From Hallerella sp963660435 (GTDB taxonomy: Bacteria; Fibrobacterota; Fibrobacteria; Fibrobacterales; Fibrobacteraceae), in the NCBI GenBank assembly GCA_963660435.1, contig CAVKYI010000004.1, forward strand, positions 62,001 to 126,000: a DNA stretch of 64,000 bases, in the 5' to 3' direction. Numbering within the stretch: the stretch's first letter is position 1; every line of letters begins with the position of its first letter. The notes beneath the pieces were generated by a model, which ran no database searches, was not told the origin of the DNA, and saw only the letters and a program-made list of their open reading frames with translations. This document shows positions 53,619 through 63,029 of the stretch, in pieces. Position numbers and translations under genes: made by a program.

Positions 53619-54989
53619 ATGTTCCTTCTGTCAATTTTAGCATACCTTCTCTTTTTCACGTTGCTTTTCCTTATTCTGAAAGGCGACCGTGAGAAACAAT
53701 TGCTCGCCCTGCTTCTGGTGAACATTCTTTTCTACATCAACATCGGCCTAATCGAAAAACCGGAATTAACTCCGTATCAACTTTTGCCCTATCTATTTTT
53801 TATAAAAGAGGCATTTTTCAACTTTCATCAATTCAAGGAACAGGTAACTTCCTTTCCTGTCAAGTTTGGGCTGGGATTCATTTTTCTCGCCTACTTCGCG
53901 ACATCTTGGTCTAACGGAGGAGACCTTCACGATTACTACGAAGTATTTCGTTACTGCTTTGACAAATACGTCCCAATCATCGCCGTTTTCATTTGCGCGA
54001 AGGAAGTCGAAGAAAAAAAACTTGTCAAGCATCTCTTTGTATTTTTCCTCGTCTTTTGTGGGATGGGATTCATCGAATACCTGTTGAACTACAACTACGT
54101 TCGAGAAGCCATCGCCACCGCCTTCCCCTCGACAAGAGTCTCGGACATGTTCGGACCGGCCGGCATTACAAACGGTTTTGGCTCTTCTGGATGGAGAACG
54201 CGAATTTCCATAACGACAAAGCATCCGACCGTCCTAGGCGTGCTGTTAAGCACAATGTTCCTGTTTTCTCTTCCGTATCTTAAAGTTCCAAAAAACCAAT
54301 TCGATACTCGCAAGAGAAACTTTGTCCTATTTTCCATTGCATTTACGGCAATCCTTTCTGGTTCAAGAACCGCTATGGGATGCATCGGTCTCGGCCTTCT
54401 GATTTACTTTACCATGTCGCTTTCCTTCAAGAAAAAGCTTCTCTCCATCATCCTCTATGCCATAGCCTTTTACGGGCTATCTTCCGCGGCAACCGCCGCC
54501 TTTTCCGCAAAGGAAGGGGGAAGCTCTCTGGAATTGCGACAGCAACAGTTGTTGTTTACCATTATTGAATTTGCCAACAAGCCCTTGTTCGGTCATGGTC
54601 TCTACTACACCAATCACACAATCTTGGCCACCGATGACGATGGGAAAAGAGTCAACTTTGACAAGGAAGATACCCAAGGCCTGGAATCCATCGTTTTCTA
54701 CGCTCTTCTCGACATCGGATTGTTTGGGGCCTTGGCTTTGTTAGCCTTTTACGGGCAAATATTTCTGTATTTTTTCAGGCACCGAAAAGAACACCCCAGA
54801 TTGGCAATGCAGGGAGCGCTTGAAACTTCCATGCTCGTCCTATTCTTGATTCTTTCCGGTGAAATCGGACGCAATACGGAGATTTGCCTTCTTTTCGTCG
54901 GCACATCCCTAGGCCTCCTTCAAAAGGAGATCCTGCCGAGATCCGAAGTCAACGATTCTCGAAAATCCGCAGATTCCGAAAACGAATAA
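53619..54989 (+). CDS. O-antigen polymerase/ligase-like membrane protein (Wzy)
   Basis: 456 residues, about twelve membrane helices, with a large periplasmic loop around residues 290-360 (LRQQQLLFTIIEFANKPLFGHGLYYTNH). ILSGSRTAMGCIGLG and the GHG motif fit the Wzy_C/O-antigen ligase superfamily. It is the only polymerase candidate in the cluster. Its 3' end overlaps the convergent lyase gene by 41 bases. Confidence 0.8.
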   Translation: MFLLSILAYLLFFTLLFLILKGDREKQLLALLLVNILFYINIGLIEKPELTPYQLLPYLFFIKEAFFNFHQFKEQVTSFPVKFGLGFIFLAYFATSWSNGGDLHDYYEVFRYCFDKYVPIIAVFICAKEVEEKKLVKHLFVFFLVFCGMGFIEYLLNYNYVREAIATAFPSTRVSDMFGPAGITNGFGSSGWRTRISITTKHPTVLGVLLSTMFLFSLPYLKVPKNQFDTRKRNFVLFSIAFTAILSGSRTAMGCIGLGLLIYFTMSLSFKKKLLSIILYAIAFYGLSSAATAAFSAKEGGSSLELRQQQLLFTIIEFANKPLFGHGLYYTNHTILATDDDGKRVNFDKEDTQGLESIVFYALLDIGLFGALALLAFYGQIFLYFFRHRKEHPRLAMQGALETSMLVLFLILSGEIGRNTEICLLFVGTSLGLLQKEILPRSEVNDSRKSADSENE

Positions 54990-55704
54990 AGGAATCTCTC
55001 CGCGGAGCAAAGTTTTTGTCATTCCCTCCATGAAACGTGGAAAAATAGAATCGATCTATTTTTAAATCGGAACGATTGCGAAAAACCAGGGAATCCAGAT
55101 TGACAACGAGTTCTCCATCGAACCAAGTTTGCAAAATTCCATTTGCCAAAATTCCTCTTTCGGAATCCGCATCGTTCATTTTGACCCGCATCAAGATCTG
55201 ATGCCATTTTTCGGGAATGACTCTTTTTTGCGAAATCTTTCCGTTCAAATTCCATTTGAAATTGTCGGCGTAACGTCCCTTTTGGCCGTAATGGTAAACA
55301 TATTGCGTTAAAAATCCATCTTTTTTCCACATCACTCGATTGCTCCACCCATCCGCTTCTTTCGGCATGTCTCCTCCCGTATAGCATTTTCCGCCACAAA
55401 ATCCTGGCAACTTTCCGCCGTTTCTGAAATCAAAATCCTTTTCGAAATACACTTCGTATGAACACCATAGTTCATCGGCATTTAGTTCGTCAAGCGGCAA
55501 GGAGAACTGAACGGCACAACCATTTTTCCTGGAAGTACCGACACATCCCTTGGGATACTTTAACCGCAATACGGTTCCGCTGGAACCATCAATCCACTCC
55601 GCAAGAACCGAGCGTTCGATCCGAGTTGCGGCAGCATTTAAGTTTTCGGAAGAAATCGGGATTCCCGCAAAAAACAATTGGTGCAAAAGGAAAATCAAAA
55701 ACAA
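54949..55704 (-). CDS. Polysaccharide lyase-like protein (PL14/PL20 type)
   Basis: 251 residues, signal-peptide-like N-terminus (FLIFLLHQLFFAGIPISS). The segment YEVYFEKDFDFRNGGKLPGFCGGKCYTGGDM and RVMWKKDGFLTQYVYHYGQKG, followed by FDGELVVNLDSLVFRNRSDLKIDRFYFSTFHGGNDKNFAPRRDSFIRF, matches alginate/glucuronan lyases. Lyases inside capsule clusters usually trim the polymer during export. The start is a TTG at 55704 with AAAGGA 11 bases upstream; no ATG is available. Substrate (mannuronate or glucuronate) is not certain. Confidence 0.78.
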   Translation of the reverse strand: MFLIFLLHQLFFAGIPISSENLNAAATRIERSVLAEWIDGSSGTVLRLKYPKGCVGTSRKNGCAVQFSLPLDELNADELWCSYEVYFEKDFDFRNGGKLPGFCGGKCYTGGDMPKEADGWSNRVMWKKDGFLTQYVYHYGQKGRYADNFKWNLNGKISQKRVIPEKWHQILMRVKMNDADSERGILANGILQTWFDGELVVNLDSLVFRNRSDLKIDRFYFSTFHGGNDKNFAPRRDSFIRFRNLRIFENR

Positions 55705-55709
55705 TGGAA

Positions 55710-56846
55710 TCAGCGTCCTTTATAAACATCCGCCAACAAGGATTTCCACTTGGGAATAATTTCCGATATTTCAAACCGATGAACAGATTTCAAACAATCC
55801 TGCGCAACGCGATCTCGAATTTCGGGATTTTCCATCAGCCAAGTCATTCTTCTTGCGAACTCGTTCAACTCGCCAAAAGGAACCAGAAAACCGTTTTTTC
55901 CATCATCAATGATATCCCGAATGGAAGCATAACTGTCAAAGGCGACCGGAATAACGCCAAACTGTTGCGATTCCGTCAATGTCAATCCCCATCCTTCAAA
56001 AGCAGAGGTCATCATGAGCAAAGCGGCTGTCTTGTAAAAAGGAATCGGATCTTGACTTTCCAAGAATCGAACATGTTCGAGTTTCAACCGATTCGCCAGT
56101 TCCTTGTAAAAAGGAAGATCTTCGCCGTCTCCCACGATGCGAAGAACCCAATCGGCAGATATTCTGTTTTTTTCTACCAGTTGCCATATTCTCAACACCA
56201 GAGAAATCCGTTTCTGTTGTTCTTTCATCCGAGAGACAACAAGGACCTCCTTCCTCTTGGAAAACAAGATATCCGACTTTGCGATCTCTGCAAACGACAG
56301 AGGATTCGGAATCGAATAGAATCGGGAAGCAGGGAGTCCTAACAGACGTCGAAAATCCGATTCAAAGGCGGAAGAAAGCAACAAGACTTTGGATATTCTC
56401 GGAAGGTTCTTTTTCCAGCGATTCCGAAACCGTCGAATTTCCTTCAAGTAGAAAAAAGGATACAGAGCGATTCGCAGCAGCCTCTTTATTTGCGCAGTTC
56501 CATTTCCAAATGATTTTGTCGTAGCGACACGCCAGGATTTCGTCCAGGTTGGAGGCGCCGTATGCCAAGCGACGATATATGGAATACGCTTTTCCTTTTC
56601 ACGCAAATACCGAGAGACGACTCCATCATAGGCAAGCTGCTGAACAACCACATCGATCGAATTTTCCGAGAAAAACTTCTCGACACTTACTGGCATTCCT
56701 TCTAGAAAAAGTTCCTTTCCCGAATCTTCCAGATAAAAAGACTGGACTCCATGTTCAACGAGGCCTTTCATCACCGAATCGGTGACCCTTTCCACGCCTC
56801 CTGCGCAAACATTCAGAGGCTTGTTGAAAACAAAGAGAACGTTCAT
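55710..56846 (-). CDS. GT4 family glycosyltransferase
   Basis: 378 residues. GT-B fold: N-terminal NVLFVFNKPLNVCAGGVERV, C-terminal KEVLVVSRMKEQQKRISLVLRIW, WVLRIVGDGEDLPFYKEL and the EGWGLTLTESQQFGVIPVAFDSY catalytic E-x7-E motif. Retaining transferase in the cytoplasm. It overlaps the glycerophosphotransferase gene by four bases upstream and precedes the lyase gene by 5 bases, so these are one operon. Confidence 0.9.
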   Translation of the reverse strand: MNVLFVFNKPLNVCAGGVERVTDSVMKGLVEHGVQSFYLEDSGKELFLEGMPVSVEKFFSENSIDVVVQQLAYDGVVSRYLREKEKRIPYIVAWHTAPPTWTKSWRVATTKSFGNGTAQIKRLLRIALYPFFYLKEIRRFRNRWKKNLPRISKVLLLSSAFESDFRRLLGLPASRFYSIPNPLSFAEIAKSDILFSKRKEVLVVSRMKEQQKRISLVLRIWQLVEKNRISADWVLRIVGDGEDLPFYKELANRLKLEHVRFLESQDPIPFYKTAALLMMTSAFEGWGLTLTESQQFGVIPVAFDSYASIRDIIDDGKNGFLVPFGELNEFARRMTWLMENPEIRDRVAQDCLKSVHRFEISEIIPKWKSLLADVYKGR

Positions 56847-58051
56847 TTCAAGATTTCCCGGATTGCGTCAAAATTTCGCTTGCAGTTTTGATTATCGAAA
56901 TACTTGAAAAAATTTTCAACGCGCAATCGATAAACATTCTCTAGCTCACAATTTCTTGCCAAATAATCTTCAACCTTATCCACTACGCTTTCGATGTCCA
57001 AGCCTACAGGACCAAAGCCATCCCTATCCGGATCAAAATATCCCATTCCCTGGTGACTGGCATGGTAGGCATTTCTATCGAACTGAAACAGGATTATTGG
57101 CTTTTTCATATAGGAGAAATCAAACTGGACGCTTGAATAATCCGTAATCAGCAAATCGCATTCGATGAGCAGTTTCTGCACGTCAAATTTTTCAAAGGAC
57201 GCAAATACGATTCTTTCGCTATTTCCCGGAAAGATGTTCAAATATTTTTGTACTTCAAAATGAGGATAGAAAATCAATCGATAGTCATATTTTTCCAAAA
57301 GTTCCTTTAATCGGGAATTCTGGACTAGGCCTCCAATGCTTTGAAAATATTCAGACGTCCTGAATTTTTTTTCGGAGGCACCCGAAAGAAAATGACGCCA
57401 TGTCGGCATCAGCAAGATTTTCCTCGAATCCGATTTGTTCCCCGAAAGAAAATCATAGCGAGCAAAGCCCAAGGTTTTCACGATCTCATGCGGATGACCA
57501 AAACATTTTTCGACATATTCCGATTCCCGCTCGGAAACGGTCACAAAAAGATCGAACGATACCTTGTCTCGGTGCAGCCAAGGACCGTCGGCCTGCGTTA
57601 CCCCATGTTGCAAGAAGACATATTTCCCCGTCACAAACATTTTCTTCAAGATCTTCACTTTGGACATACGCAAGAACAAGTTATGTTCCGGAGCGCCTCC
57701 AAATATGTGGGCACTGACTTTTACTTCGGCAGCCAGATAAAACAGGTAGTGTTTCCAGGAGCCGAAATCAATCAAGCGCTCTCTGGAGAAAAAATTCTTG
57801 CAATCGGGCGAATCCTTCTTGATCAGATAGAACGCGTTTATTTCAGGATGTGTCTTTCTTACATATTCAAAAAGGCGGAAAGCGTTGTCCCGAGCATCAA
57901 CGCCGCGTTCCGCAAAGACCCACACGTTGGCAAAACGTTTGGATCCTTTTAAAAATAAAAGAAAAAATTTGGCGAACAGGCACTTAACGACAATTAAAAG
58001 CCACTTTCCATACTTTCCAATGCCATTTTTTTTCAATGCGGCTCTAATCAT
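56843..58051 (-). CDS. Second CDP-glycerol glycerophosphotransferase family protein
   Basis: 402 residues. Motifs FLQHGVTQADGPWLH, KILLMPTWRHF, RLIFYPHFEVQ and LLITDYSSVQFDFSYMKKPIILFQFDRN. An N-terminal membrane-associated helix (YGKWLLIVVKCLFAKFFLLFL) is typical of TagF-like enzymes. It differs clearly from the plus-strand copy at 50599, so it probably serves a different acceptor or a polymerising step. Overlaps genes on both sides (8 bases upstream, 4 downstream). Confidence 0.88.
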   Translation of the reverse strand: MIRAALKKNGIGKYGKWLLIVVKCLFAKFFLLFLKGSKRFANVWVFAERGVDARDNAFRLFEYVRKTHPEINAFYLIKKDSPDCKNFFSRERLIDFGSWKHYLFYLAAEVKVSAHIFGGAPEHNLFLRMSKVKILKKMFVTGKYVFLQHGVTQADGPWLHRDKVSFDLFVTVSERESEYVEKCFGHPHEIVKTLGFARYDFLSGNKSDSRKILLMPTWRHFLSGASEKKFRTSEYFQSIGGLVQNSRLKELLEKYDYRLIFYPHFEVQKYLNIFPGNSERIVFASFEKFDVQKLLIECDLLITDYSSVQFDFSYMKKPIILFQFDRNAYHASHQGMGYFDPDRDGFGPVGLDIESVVDKVEDYLARNCELENVYRLRVENFFKYFDNQNCKRNFDAIREILK

Positions 58052-59111
58052 AAAGCGAAATCCATTCCTTCCTGTGAGCGCTCCAGGATCGCTTTTCCAT
58101 TTCGGAATAGGCCAAGCATCCCTTCTTCGCCAGCGATTCGCGCGTTTCCTTTTTTAGGGAATCCAATGCGTTGCATAGCGCGGGAAAATGCGATTCTAAA
58201 GAATCATAGCGGTAAACGAAAGAACAGTCTTCAATATTCCGGTTTCCACGGATGCAGCCAATTTCCGGACAAAGCATCGGAGTCCTATACGAAAAGGCCA
58301 TCCACAAGGTTCCGGAATTCAAGGCACTGTCGATATCGTAAGGCGTAGCCAAGACATCCGATTGTTCCAGGTAATCTCCCATGCAATCATTTTCGATAAA
58401 CCGAAAATCGGTAACGATCGATTTACAGGATCCTATTTTTCTCTGGATTTCTTTCCGATAATTTTCATCACTGCATTTTCCACAGACAAGCAACACGAAA
58501 TCCGATTTAGACAGTTCCGTCTTTTTAAACCCGTCAATTAACAATTCCAGATTTTTATATGGTCCTATCTTCCCTGTAGAAAGAATGATTTTCGTTTTTT
58601 GAGAAATCCCATACTTTTGCCGAATGTCTATTTTTCCACAACCAAAATTTCGAAAATAATCGCCGTGGGGAATGCAGCGGATTTTCCAGCGGAAATGTTG
58701 CAGTTCAGGAACTTCATTGAGCGTTTCCGCACATAAGACATGGATTCGATCACTCCACCGCATTAGAATTTTCATCAAGATTCTTGAATACTTTCGACCC
58801 TGCTTTTGATCATGGGCGACCTTGTTATGGACCGTCCATATCATTTTCTTTCGAAATGTTTTCAAGCAGCACAAAAATCCCAATCGAAAAATAAAATTCA
58901 ACAAACAACGGAGCCCATTATTTCCGCGAATGTTTTCCAACCAGTTTAAATGACATATTTCCGCAGAAAAAAAAGCCCCTAACTGACCGTGAAGAACTTG
59001 ATTCATCCCAACAACCCGAAATTTATCGGAAATCGTTTTTGCCAAATTTCCTAAATAAAAATTTTCCCCTGTCCTTGCCTGCGGAAAAAAAAGAATTGTT
59101 TTCAATATCAC
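58044..59111 (-). CDS. GT4-like glycosyltransferase
   Basis: 355 residues. N-terminal part with WTVHNKVAHDQKQGRKYSRILMKILMRWSDRIHVLC; C-terminal part with IILSTGKIGPYKNLELLIDGF, FVLLVCGKCSDENYRKEI, and GDYLEQSDVLATPYDIDSALNSGTLWMAFSYRTPML in place of the E-x7-E motif, so donor-site residues differ from standard GT4. It may be a fucosyl- or mannosyltransferase-like member. Four-base overlap with the upstream GT4 gene. Confidence 0.8.
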   Translation of the reverse strand: MILKTILFFPQARTGENFYLGNLAKTISDKFRVVGMNQVLHGQLGAFFSAEICHLNWLENIRGNNGLRCLLNFIFRLGFLCCLKTFRKKMIWTVHNKVAHDQKQGRKYSRILMKILMRWSDRIHVLCAETLNEVPELQHFRWKIRCIPHGDYFRNFGCGKIDIRQKYGISQKTKIILSTGKIGPYKNLELLIDGFKKTELSKSDFVLLVCGKCSDENYRKEIQRKIGSCKSIVTDFRFIENDCMGDYLEQSDVLATPYDIDSALNSGTLWMAFSYRTPMLCPEIGCIRGNRNIEDCSFVYRYDSLESHFPALCNALDSLKKETRESLAKKGCLAYSEMEKRSWSAHRKEWISLYD

Positions 59112-60313
59112 CCCAATTTCAACAACTTCTTATAGGCGCCGACAAGCTTCGGCTTTTCAAAGTCCCACGAAAGCTCGGTTTCGATGCGTTTGCGTCCAAA
59201 AGCACCCATTTTCGCCGCATCAGCCGGATGATCCAAAAGCCAAACAATTTTATCGCCGAAATCTTCTACGCTCGTATTCTTGGCATAAAGCGAAGCTTCC
59301 TGGGCAGAAAAATGACCTTCCTTTAAATCGTATTGGACAATCGGCTTGCCGAACGCCATGTATTCCATGATTTTATTCATCGTCGATTTATCGTTCATTT
59401 CGGAAGGAACATCGGAATTGACACAAACATCTGCCGTGTTCAAGACATCTGCCAAATATTCATTCGACACGCGACCCGGAAATTCTACAAACTCTTCAAG
59501 CCCTTTTTGACGGTTTAATGCCCGTAGTTCTTCTAAAGAAGGTCCGCCACCCATGACGCAAAAACGTATATCCTTTCGATTTCGTTTATTTACAATATAA
59601 TCCACAGAATCCAATAGCAATTCAACGCCTTCCTGCTTTCCCATTACGCCCACATAGCCAACCAGATATTTAAAGCCACGCTTTACGGCAGGTTTAGCGG
59701 GACCGACCGCCAATTTTGAAATATCCGGACCGCTACGAACAATCGTCACGTTTTCCGGCTTCATTTTTCCGCGTTGGATAGCGATTTCCTTATACGATTC
59801 GTTTGTCGCAATGGAATGTGAAGCGAAGAAATACGTCAACCGTTCAAAAAAAAGCATCAAACGATATCCCCAGTTTTTCTTGCCAAATTTTGCAAGCCAT
59901 AACTCCGGGTTTATATCATGGTGATCAAATAAAAGTTTGCATTTTGTAAAAGCAAGGAATGGCAGCGCAGGAATGAAAAGTAGATCAGGGGGATTACAAA
60001 CATGAACCACATCCTGAACGCCATGCTTACGAAAAATTTTCACCAACAAGCGAAACTCATGAAACAAAGCCGAGCCATATTCAAAAAGATATTCCACAAA
60101 GCGTTTCGCTTCTTTTAAAGGATGTCTATAAATTTGAATTTCGCTAAGCGTTTCTTCCGATTCCGGAAAAGTCTTCGTTTTGGGACAAATTATACAAACC
60201 TCTGCGCCTGCATCATGCAAGGCGTTTGCCTCCTGCCAAACACGACGGTCAAAAGGAACAGGAAGATTCTCGACAACAATGGTAATTTTTTTTCCCTGAA
60301 GTTCCTTTCCCAT
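59108..60313 (-). CDS. GT4 family glycosyltransferase (WbuB/WcaL-like)
   Basis: 401 residues. KITIVVENLPVPFDRRVWQEANAL is typical of the group of capsular GT4 enzymes near UDP-sugar dehydrogenases; LLFDHHDINPELWLAKF and SVDYIVNKRNRKDIRFCVMGGGPSLEEL follow. NKIMEYMAFGKPIVQYDLKEG is the donor motif. The ATG at 60313, just after the dehydrogenase stop, is chosen over an upstream extension inside that gene. It probably acts on the first or second sugar of the repeat unit. Confidence 0.9.
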   Translation of the reverse strand: MGKELQGKKITIVVENLPVPFDRRVWQEANALHDAGAEVCIICPKTKTFPESEETLSEIQIYRHPLKEAKRFVEYLFEYGSALFHEFRLLVKIFRKHGVQDVVHVCNPPDLLFIPALPFLAFTKCKLLFDHHDINPELWLAKFGKKNWGYRLMLFFERLTYFFASHSIATNESYKEIAIQRGKMKPENVTIVRSGPDISKLAVGPAKPAVKRGFKYLVGYVGVMGKQEGVELLLDSVDYIVNKRNRKDIRFCVMGGGPSLEELRALNRQKGLEEFVEFPGRVSNEYLADVLNTADVCVNSDVPSEMNDKSTMNKIMEYMAFGKPIVQYDLKEGHFSAQEASLYAKNTSVEDFGDKIVWLLDHPADAAKMGAFGRKRIETELSWDFEKPKLVGAYKKLLKLG

Positions 60314-60321
60314 TATTTTAT

Positions 60322-61629
60322 TTACCAGCAAAGACCTTCGTAATTTTTCAGGGAAAGAACCGACTCGTCTTTCAAACGCACCAAATCCAAAAAACATATC
60401 TTGGGATTTTCATAAATCATTTTCGGTAATTCTGGATTTTTGACAGCAATAATAATCAACTCCGATTCGTCACACAAATCATGAATATCATTTTCCAATA
60501 GGTTTTCCATTCCATCCGGCAACCGGGAACCGATATCTTCCCCCTGAGCCTTGGCGAGGTTCAAAAAACGATCGTAAATTTTCAAGGAAAATCCATTTTC
60601 CAAAAGGGTATCCGCTAAAGCGACAGAAGCGGAATTTCGCAAATCATCGGTACCAGCCTTAAAAGTTAAACCGACAAGACCTATTTTCTTCTTGCCGCTA
60701 TCAAAAACCCTTTTCAGTACACGTTCAATATGCTTTTGATTGCTTGAATTTATGGAAGAAAGCAAAGGGACTTGCACATCATGACTTGACGCCAAATAAT
60801 TCAATCCCTTTAAATCCTTGGGTAAACACGATCCCCCATAAGCAAATCCTGGCATAAAATACATCGGGGAGATATTCAGTTGGGAATCCTTGCAAAAAAG
60901 CCTCATTACTTCATGGCTATCAATACCTAGTTGCTTGCAAACAGCTCCGACCTCATTTCCAAAAGCAACTTTCAATGCATGAAAAGAGTTGTTTACGAAT
61001 TTAATCATTTCAGCAACACGAGGTGCCACTTCAACAATCTCGCTCTTGAGAGGAGAATATAGCGACCGGATGATGTCGCAAGCTTTTGCACAATCACAGC
61101 CGATTACCGTGAGAGGCGGATTCATGAAATCGTCAACAGCCTTACCTTCCCGTAAAAATTCGGGATTCGAAACGACGGAAAAATCGACATTTAGCTTTTT
61201 GCCGGACAGTTGTTCCAATCTTTTCCCTATCCGTTCATTGGTTCCTGGAGGAACAGTACTTCTCAACACCACCAGGTGGAAATCATCCTTTTTTAAAAGC
61301 GCCTTGCCGATGTCCTCGACAACAGAATCGATAAACTGCAAATCCAGTCCGTCTTTATCCGTTACAGGCGTTCCGACACAAATAAAAGAAACATCGGATT
61401 CAAGAACCGCTCGCTCTGCGGATTCCGTGGCAGAAATCCTGCCAGACGCAAATCCTTCGGCTATCAATACATCGACATCGCGTTCCACAATCGTCGGACG
61501 CCCTGAAGAAATCAGAGCGACTTTCCGAGAATCCACATCGCAACCAACAACTCTGTATCCTAATTTAGCAAAGCAGCCAATGCCAACACAGCCAACATAA
61601 CCTAGTCCAAAAACGCTAATTTTTCTCAT
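60322..61629 (-). CDS. AlgD-like GDP-mannose/UDP-sugar 6-dehydrogenase
   Basis: 435 residues. Rossmann start ISVFGLGYVGCVGIGCFAKLGY; DVSFICVGTPVT; RSTVPPGT; VVSNPEFLREGKAVDDF; catalytic cysteine in PGFAYGGSCLPKDLKGLNY; and LVGLTFKAGTDDLRNSASVALA. The PGFAxGGSCLPKD and KAGTDDLR patterns are closer to AlgD (GDP-mannose 6-dehydrogenase) than to bacterial Ugd. The product would be GDP-mannuronate, fitting the lyase nearby; UDP-glucose use cannot be excluded. Confidence 0.82.
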   Translation of the reverse strand: MRKISVFGLGYVGCVGIGCFAKLGYRVVGCDVDSRKVALISSGRPTIVERDVDVLIAEGFASGRISATESAERAVLESDVSFICVGTPVTDKDGLDLQFIDSVVEDIGKALLKKDDFHLVVLRSTVPPGTNERIGKRLEQLSGKKLNVDFSVVSNPEFLREGKAVDDFMNPPLTVIGCDCAKACDIIRSLYSPLKSEIVEVAPRVAEMIKFVNNSFHALKVAFGNEVGAVCKQLGIDSHEVMRLFCKDSQLNISPMYFMPGFAYGGSCLPKDLKGLNYLASSHDVQVPLLSSINSSNQKHIERVLKRVFDSGKKKIGLVGLTFKAGTDDLRNSASVALADTLLENGFSLKIYDRFLNLAKAQGEDIGSRLPDGMENLLENDIHDLCDESELIIIAVKNPELPKMIYENPKICFLDLVRLKDESVLSLKNYEGLCW

Positions 61630-61646
61630 ATAAAAACCAATCGAGG

Positions 61647-63017
61647 CTATTCCGCCTCACCCTTGCCCACATTCGCCACGTCGAATCCGATTTTACGGAG
61701 CGCGGATGCGTCAAGGATGTTTCTTCCGTCAAACACAAAGGCAGGCTTTTCCATGCCATTGTAGATGCGCTTCCAGTCGAGTTCCGCGAAGCACTTCCAT
61801 TCCGTGCAGACGACGACCGCATGGGCGCCTTCGGCTGCCTTGTAGGGATCCTCTTCAAACACGACCCGGTCAAGAACGTCTTTCAAATCGCGCTTCGCGT
61901 CGGGAATCGCCTTCGGGTCGGTGACGACCGGACGGGCGTGCTCGGCGAGCAGGTCGCGCACGACGAGGTTTGCCGGGCTTTCGCGGGTATCGCCCGTGTT
62001 CGCCTTGAAGGCAAATCCGAAGACCGCGATTTTCTTGTCGGCGATCGTGTTGAACATGCGTTCGAGCATCCGGCTCGTGACGCGGTGAGTCTGCCATTCG
62101 TTAATCTTCACGACGCTTTCCCAGTAGGCGGCGACTTCGGGGAGTCCGTAGTATCCGCAAAGGTAAACGAGGTTCAGAATGTCTTTCTTGAAGCAGCTGC
62201 CGCCGAAGCCAATCGAAGCCTTGAGGAACTTGGAACCTATCCGGTGGTCCTTTCCCATGACAAAGGCGACTTCATCGACATCAGCGCCGGTACGCTCGCA
62301 GAGTGCGCTGATCGAGTTGATAGAGCTGATGCGCTGCGCAAGGAAGGCGTTTGCCGTGAGCTTCGTGAGTTCGGAACTCCAGAGGTTCGTCGTGAGGATT
62401 CTGTCGCGCGGGACCCAGTGGGCGTAGATGTCCACCACCTTGGCGAGAGCCGCAAGTCCCGACTTCGTCTGGTGACTGCCGATGAGCACGCGGTCCGGTT
62501 CGAACAGGTCCTGGATGGCGGTGCCTTCGGCGAGGAATTCCGGATTGGAAAGGACTTCGAAATGGAGTCCCTTGTCGTTTGAATTCAAGATGCGTTCCAT
62601 CGCCGCCGCGGTGCGGACGGGAAGCGTCGATTTTTCGACGATTATCTTGTCCGAAGTGGCGACTTCGAGAATTTCCCGGGCGGTCTTTTCCCAGTATTGC
62701 AGGTCGCTCGCCTTGCCCGCGCCCTGTCCGAAGGTCTTGGTCGGCGTATTGACCGATACAAAGATGATGTCCGCTTCGCGAACCGCATTCGGAATGTCCG
62801 TGCTGAAGAAGAGGTTGCGCCCGCGAGCGCGCTTCACGACTTCGTCGAGGCCCGGTTCAAAGATCGGGAGGCTTTCGCTGTTCCAGGCGTCAATGCGCGC
62901 CTGGTTGATATCGACGACGGTCACTTTCACGTCCGGACACTTGTCCGCGATGACGGTCATCGTCGGTCCGCCGACATATCCGGCACCGATGCAAAGAATT
63001 TTCGTCGAAAAATTCAT
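61647..63017 (-). CDS. ugd: UDP-glucose 6-dehydrogenase, eukaryotic-like
   Basis: 456 residues. The N-terminal KILCIGAGYVGGPTMTVIADKCP is followed by VDINQARIDAWNSESLPIFEPGLDEVVKRARGRNLFFSTDI, and the active-site segment is ASIGFGGSCFKKD. All are like plant and animal UGDH rather than E. coli Ugd. It makes UDP-glucuronate. It is followed 17 bases later by the AlgD-like gene. The codon use is more GC-rich than in the rest of the arm. AGGAT sits before the tandem ATG codons; the second is preferred. Confidence 0.92.
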   Translation of the reverse strand: MNFSTKILCIGAGYVGGPTMTVIADKCPDVKVTVVDINQARIDAWNSESLPIFEPGLDEVVKRARGRNLFFSTDIPNAVREADIIFVSVNTPTKTFGQGAGKASDLQYWEKTAREILEVATSDKIIVEKSTLPVRTAAAMERILNSNDKGLHFEVLSNPEFLAEGTAIQDLFEPDRVLIGSHQTKSGLAALAKVVDIYAHWVPRDRILTTNLWSSELTKLTANAFLAQRISSINSISALCERTGADVDEVAFVMGKDHRIGSKFLKASIGFGGSCFKKDILNLVYLCGYYGLPEVAAYWESVVKINEWQTHRVTSRMLERMFNTIADKKIAVFGFAFKANTGDTRESPANLVVRDLLAEHARPVVTDPKAIPDAKRDLKDVLDRVVFEEDPYKAAEGAHAVVVCTEWKCFAELDWKRIYNGMEKPAFVFDGRNILDASALRKIGFDVANVGKGEAE

Positions 63018-63029
63018 CATATCCTAAAA

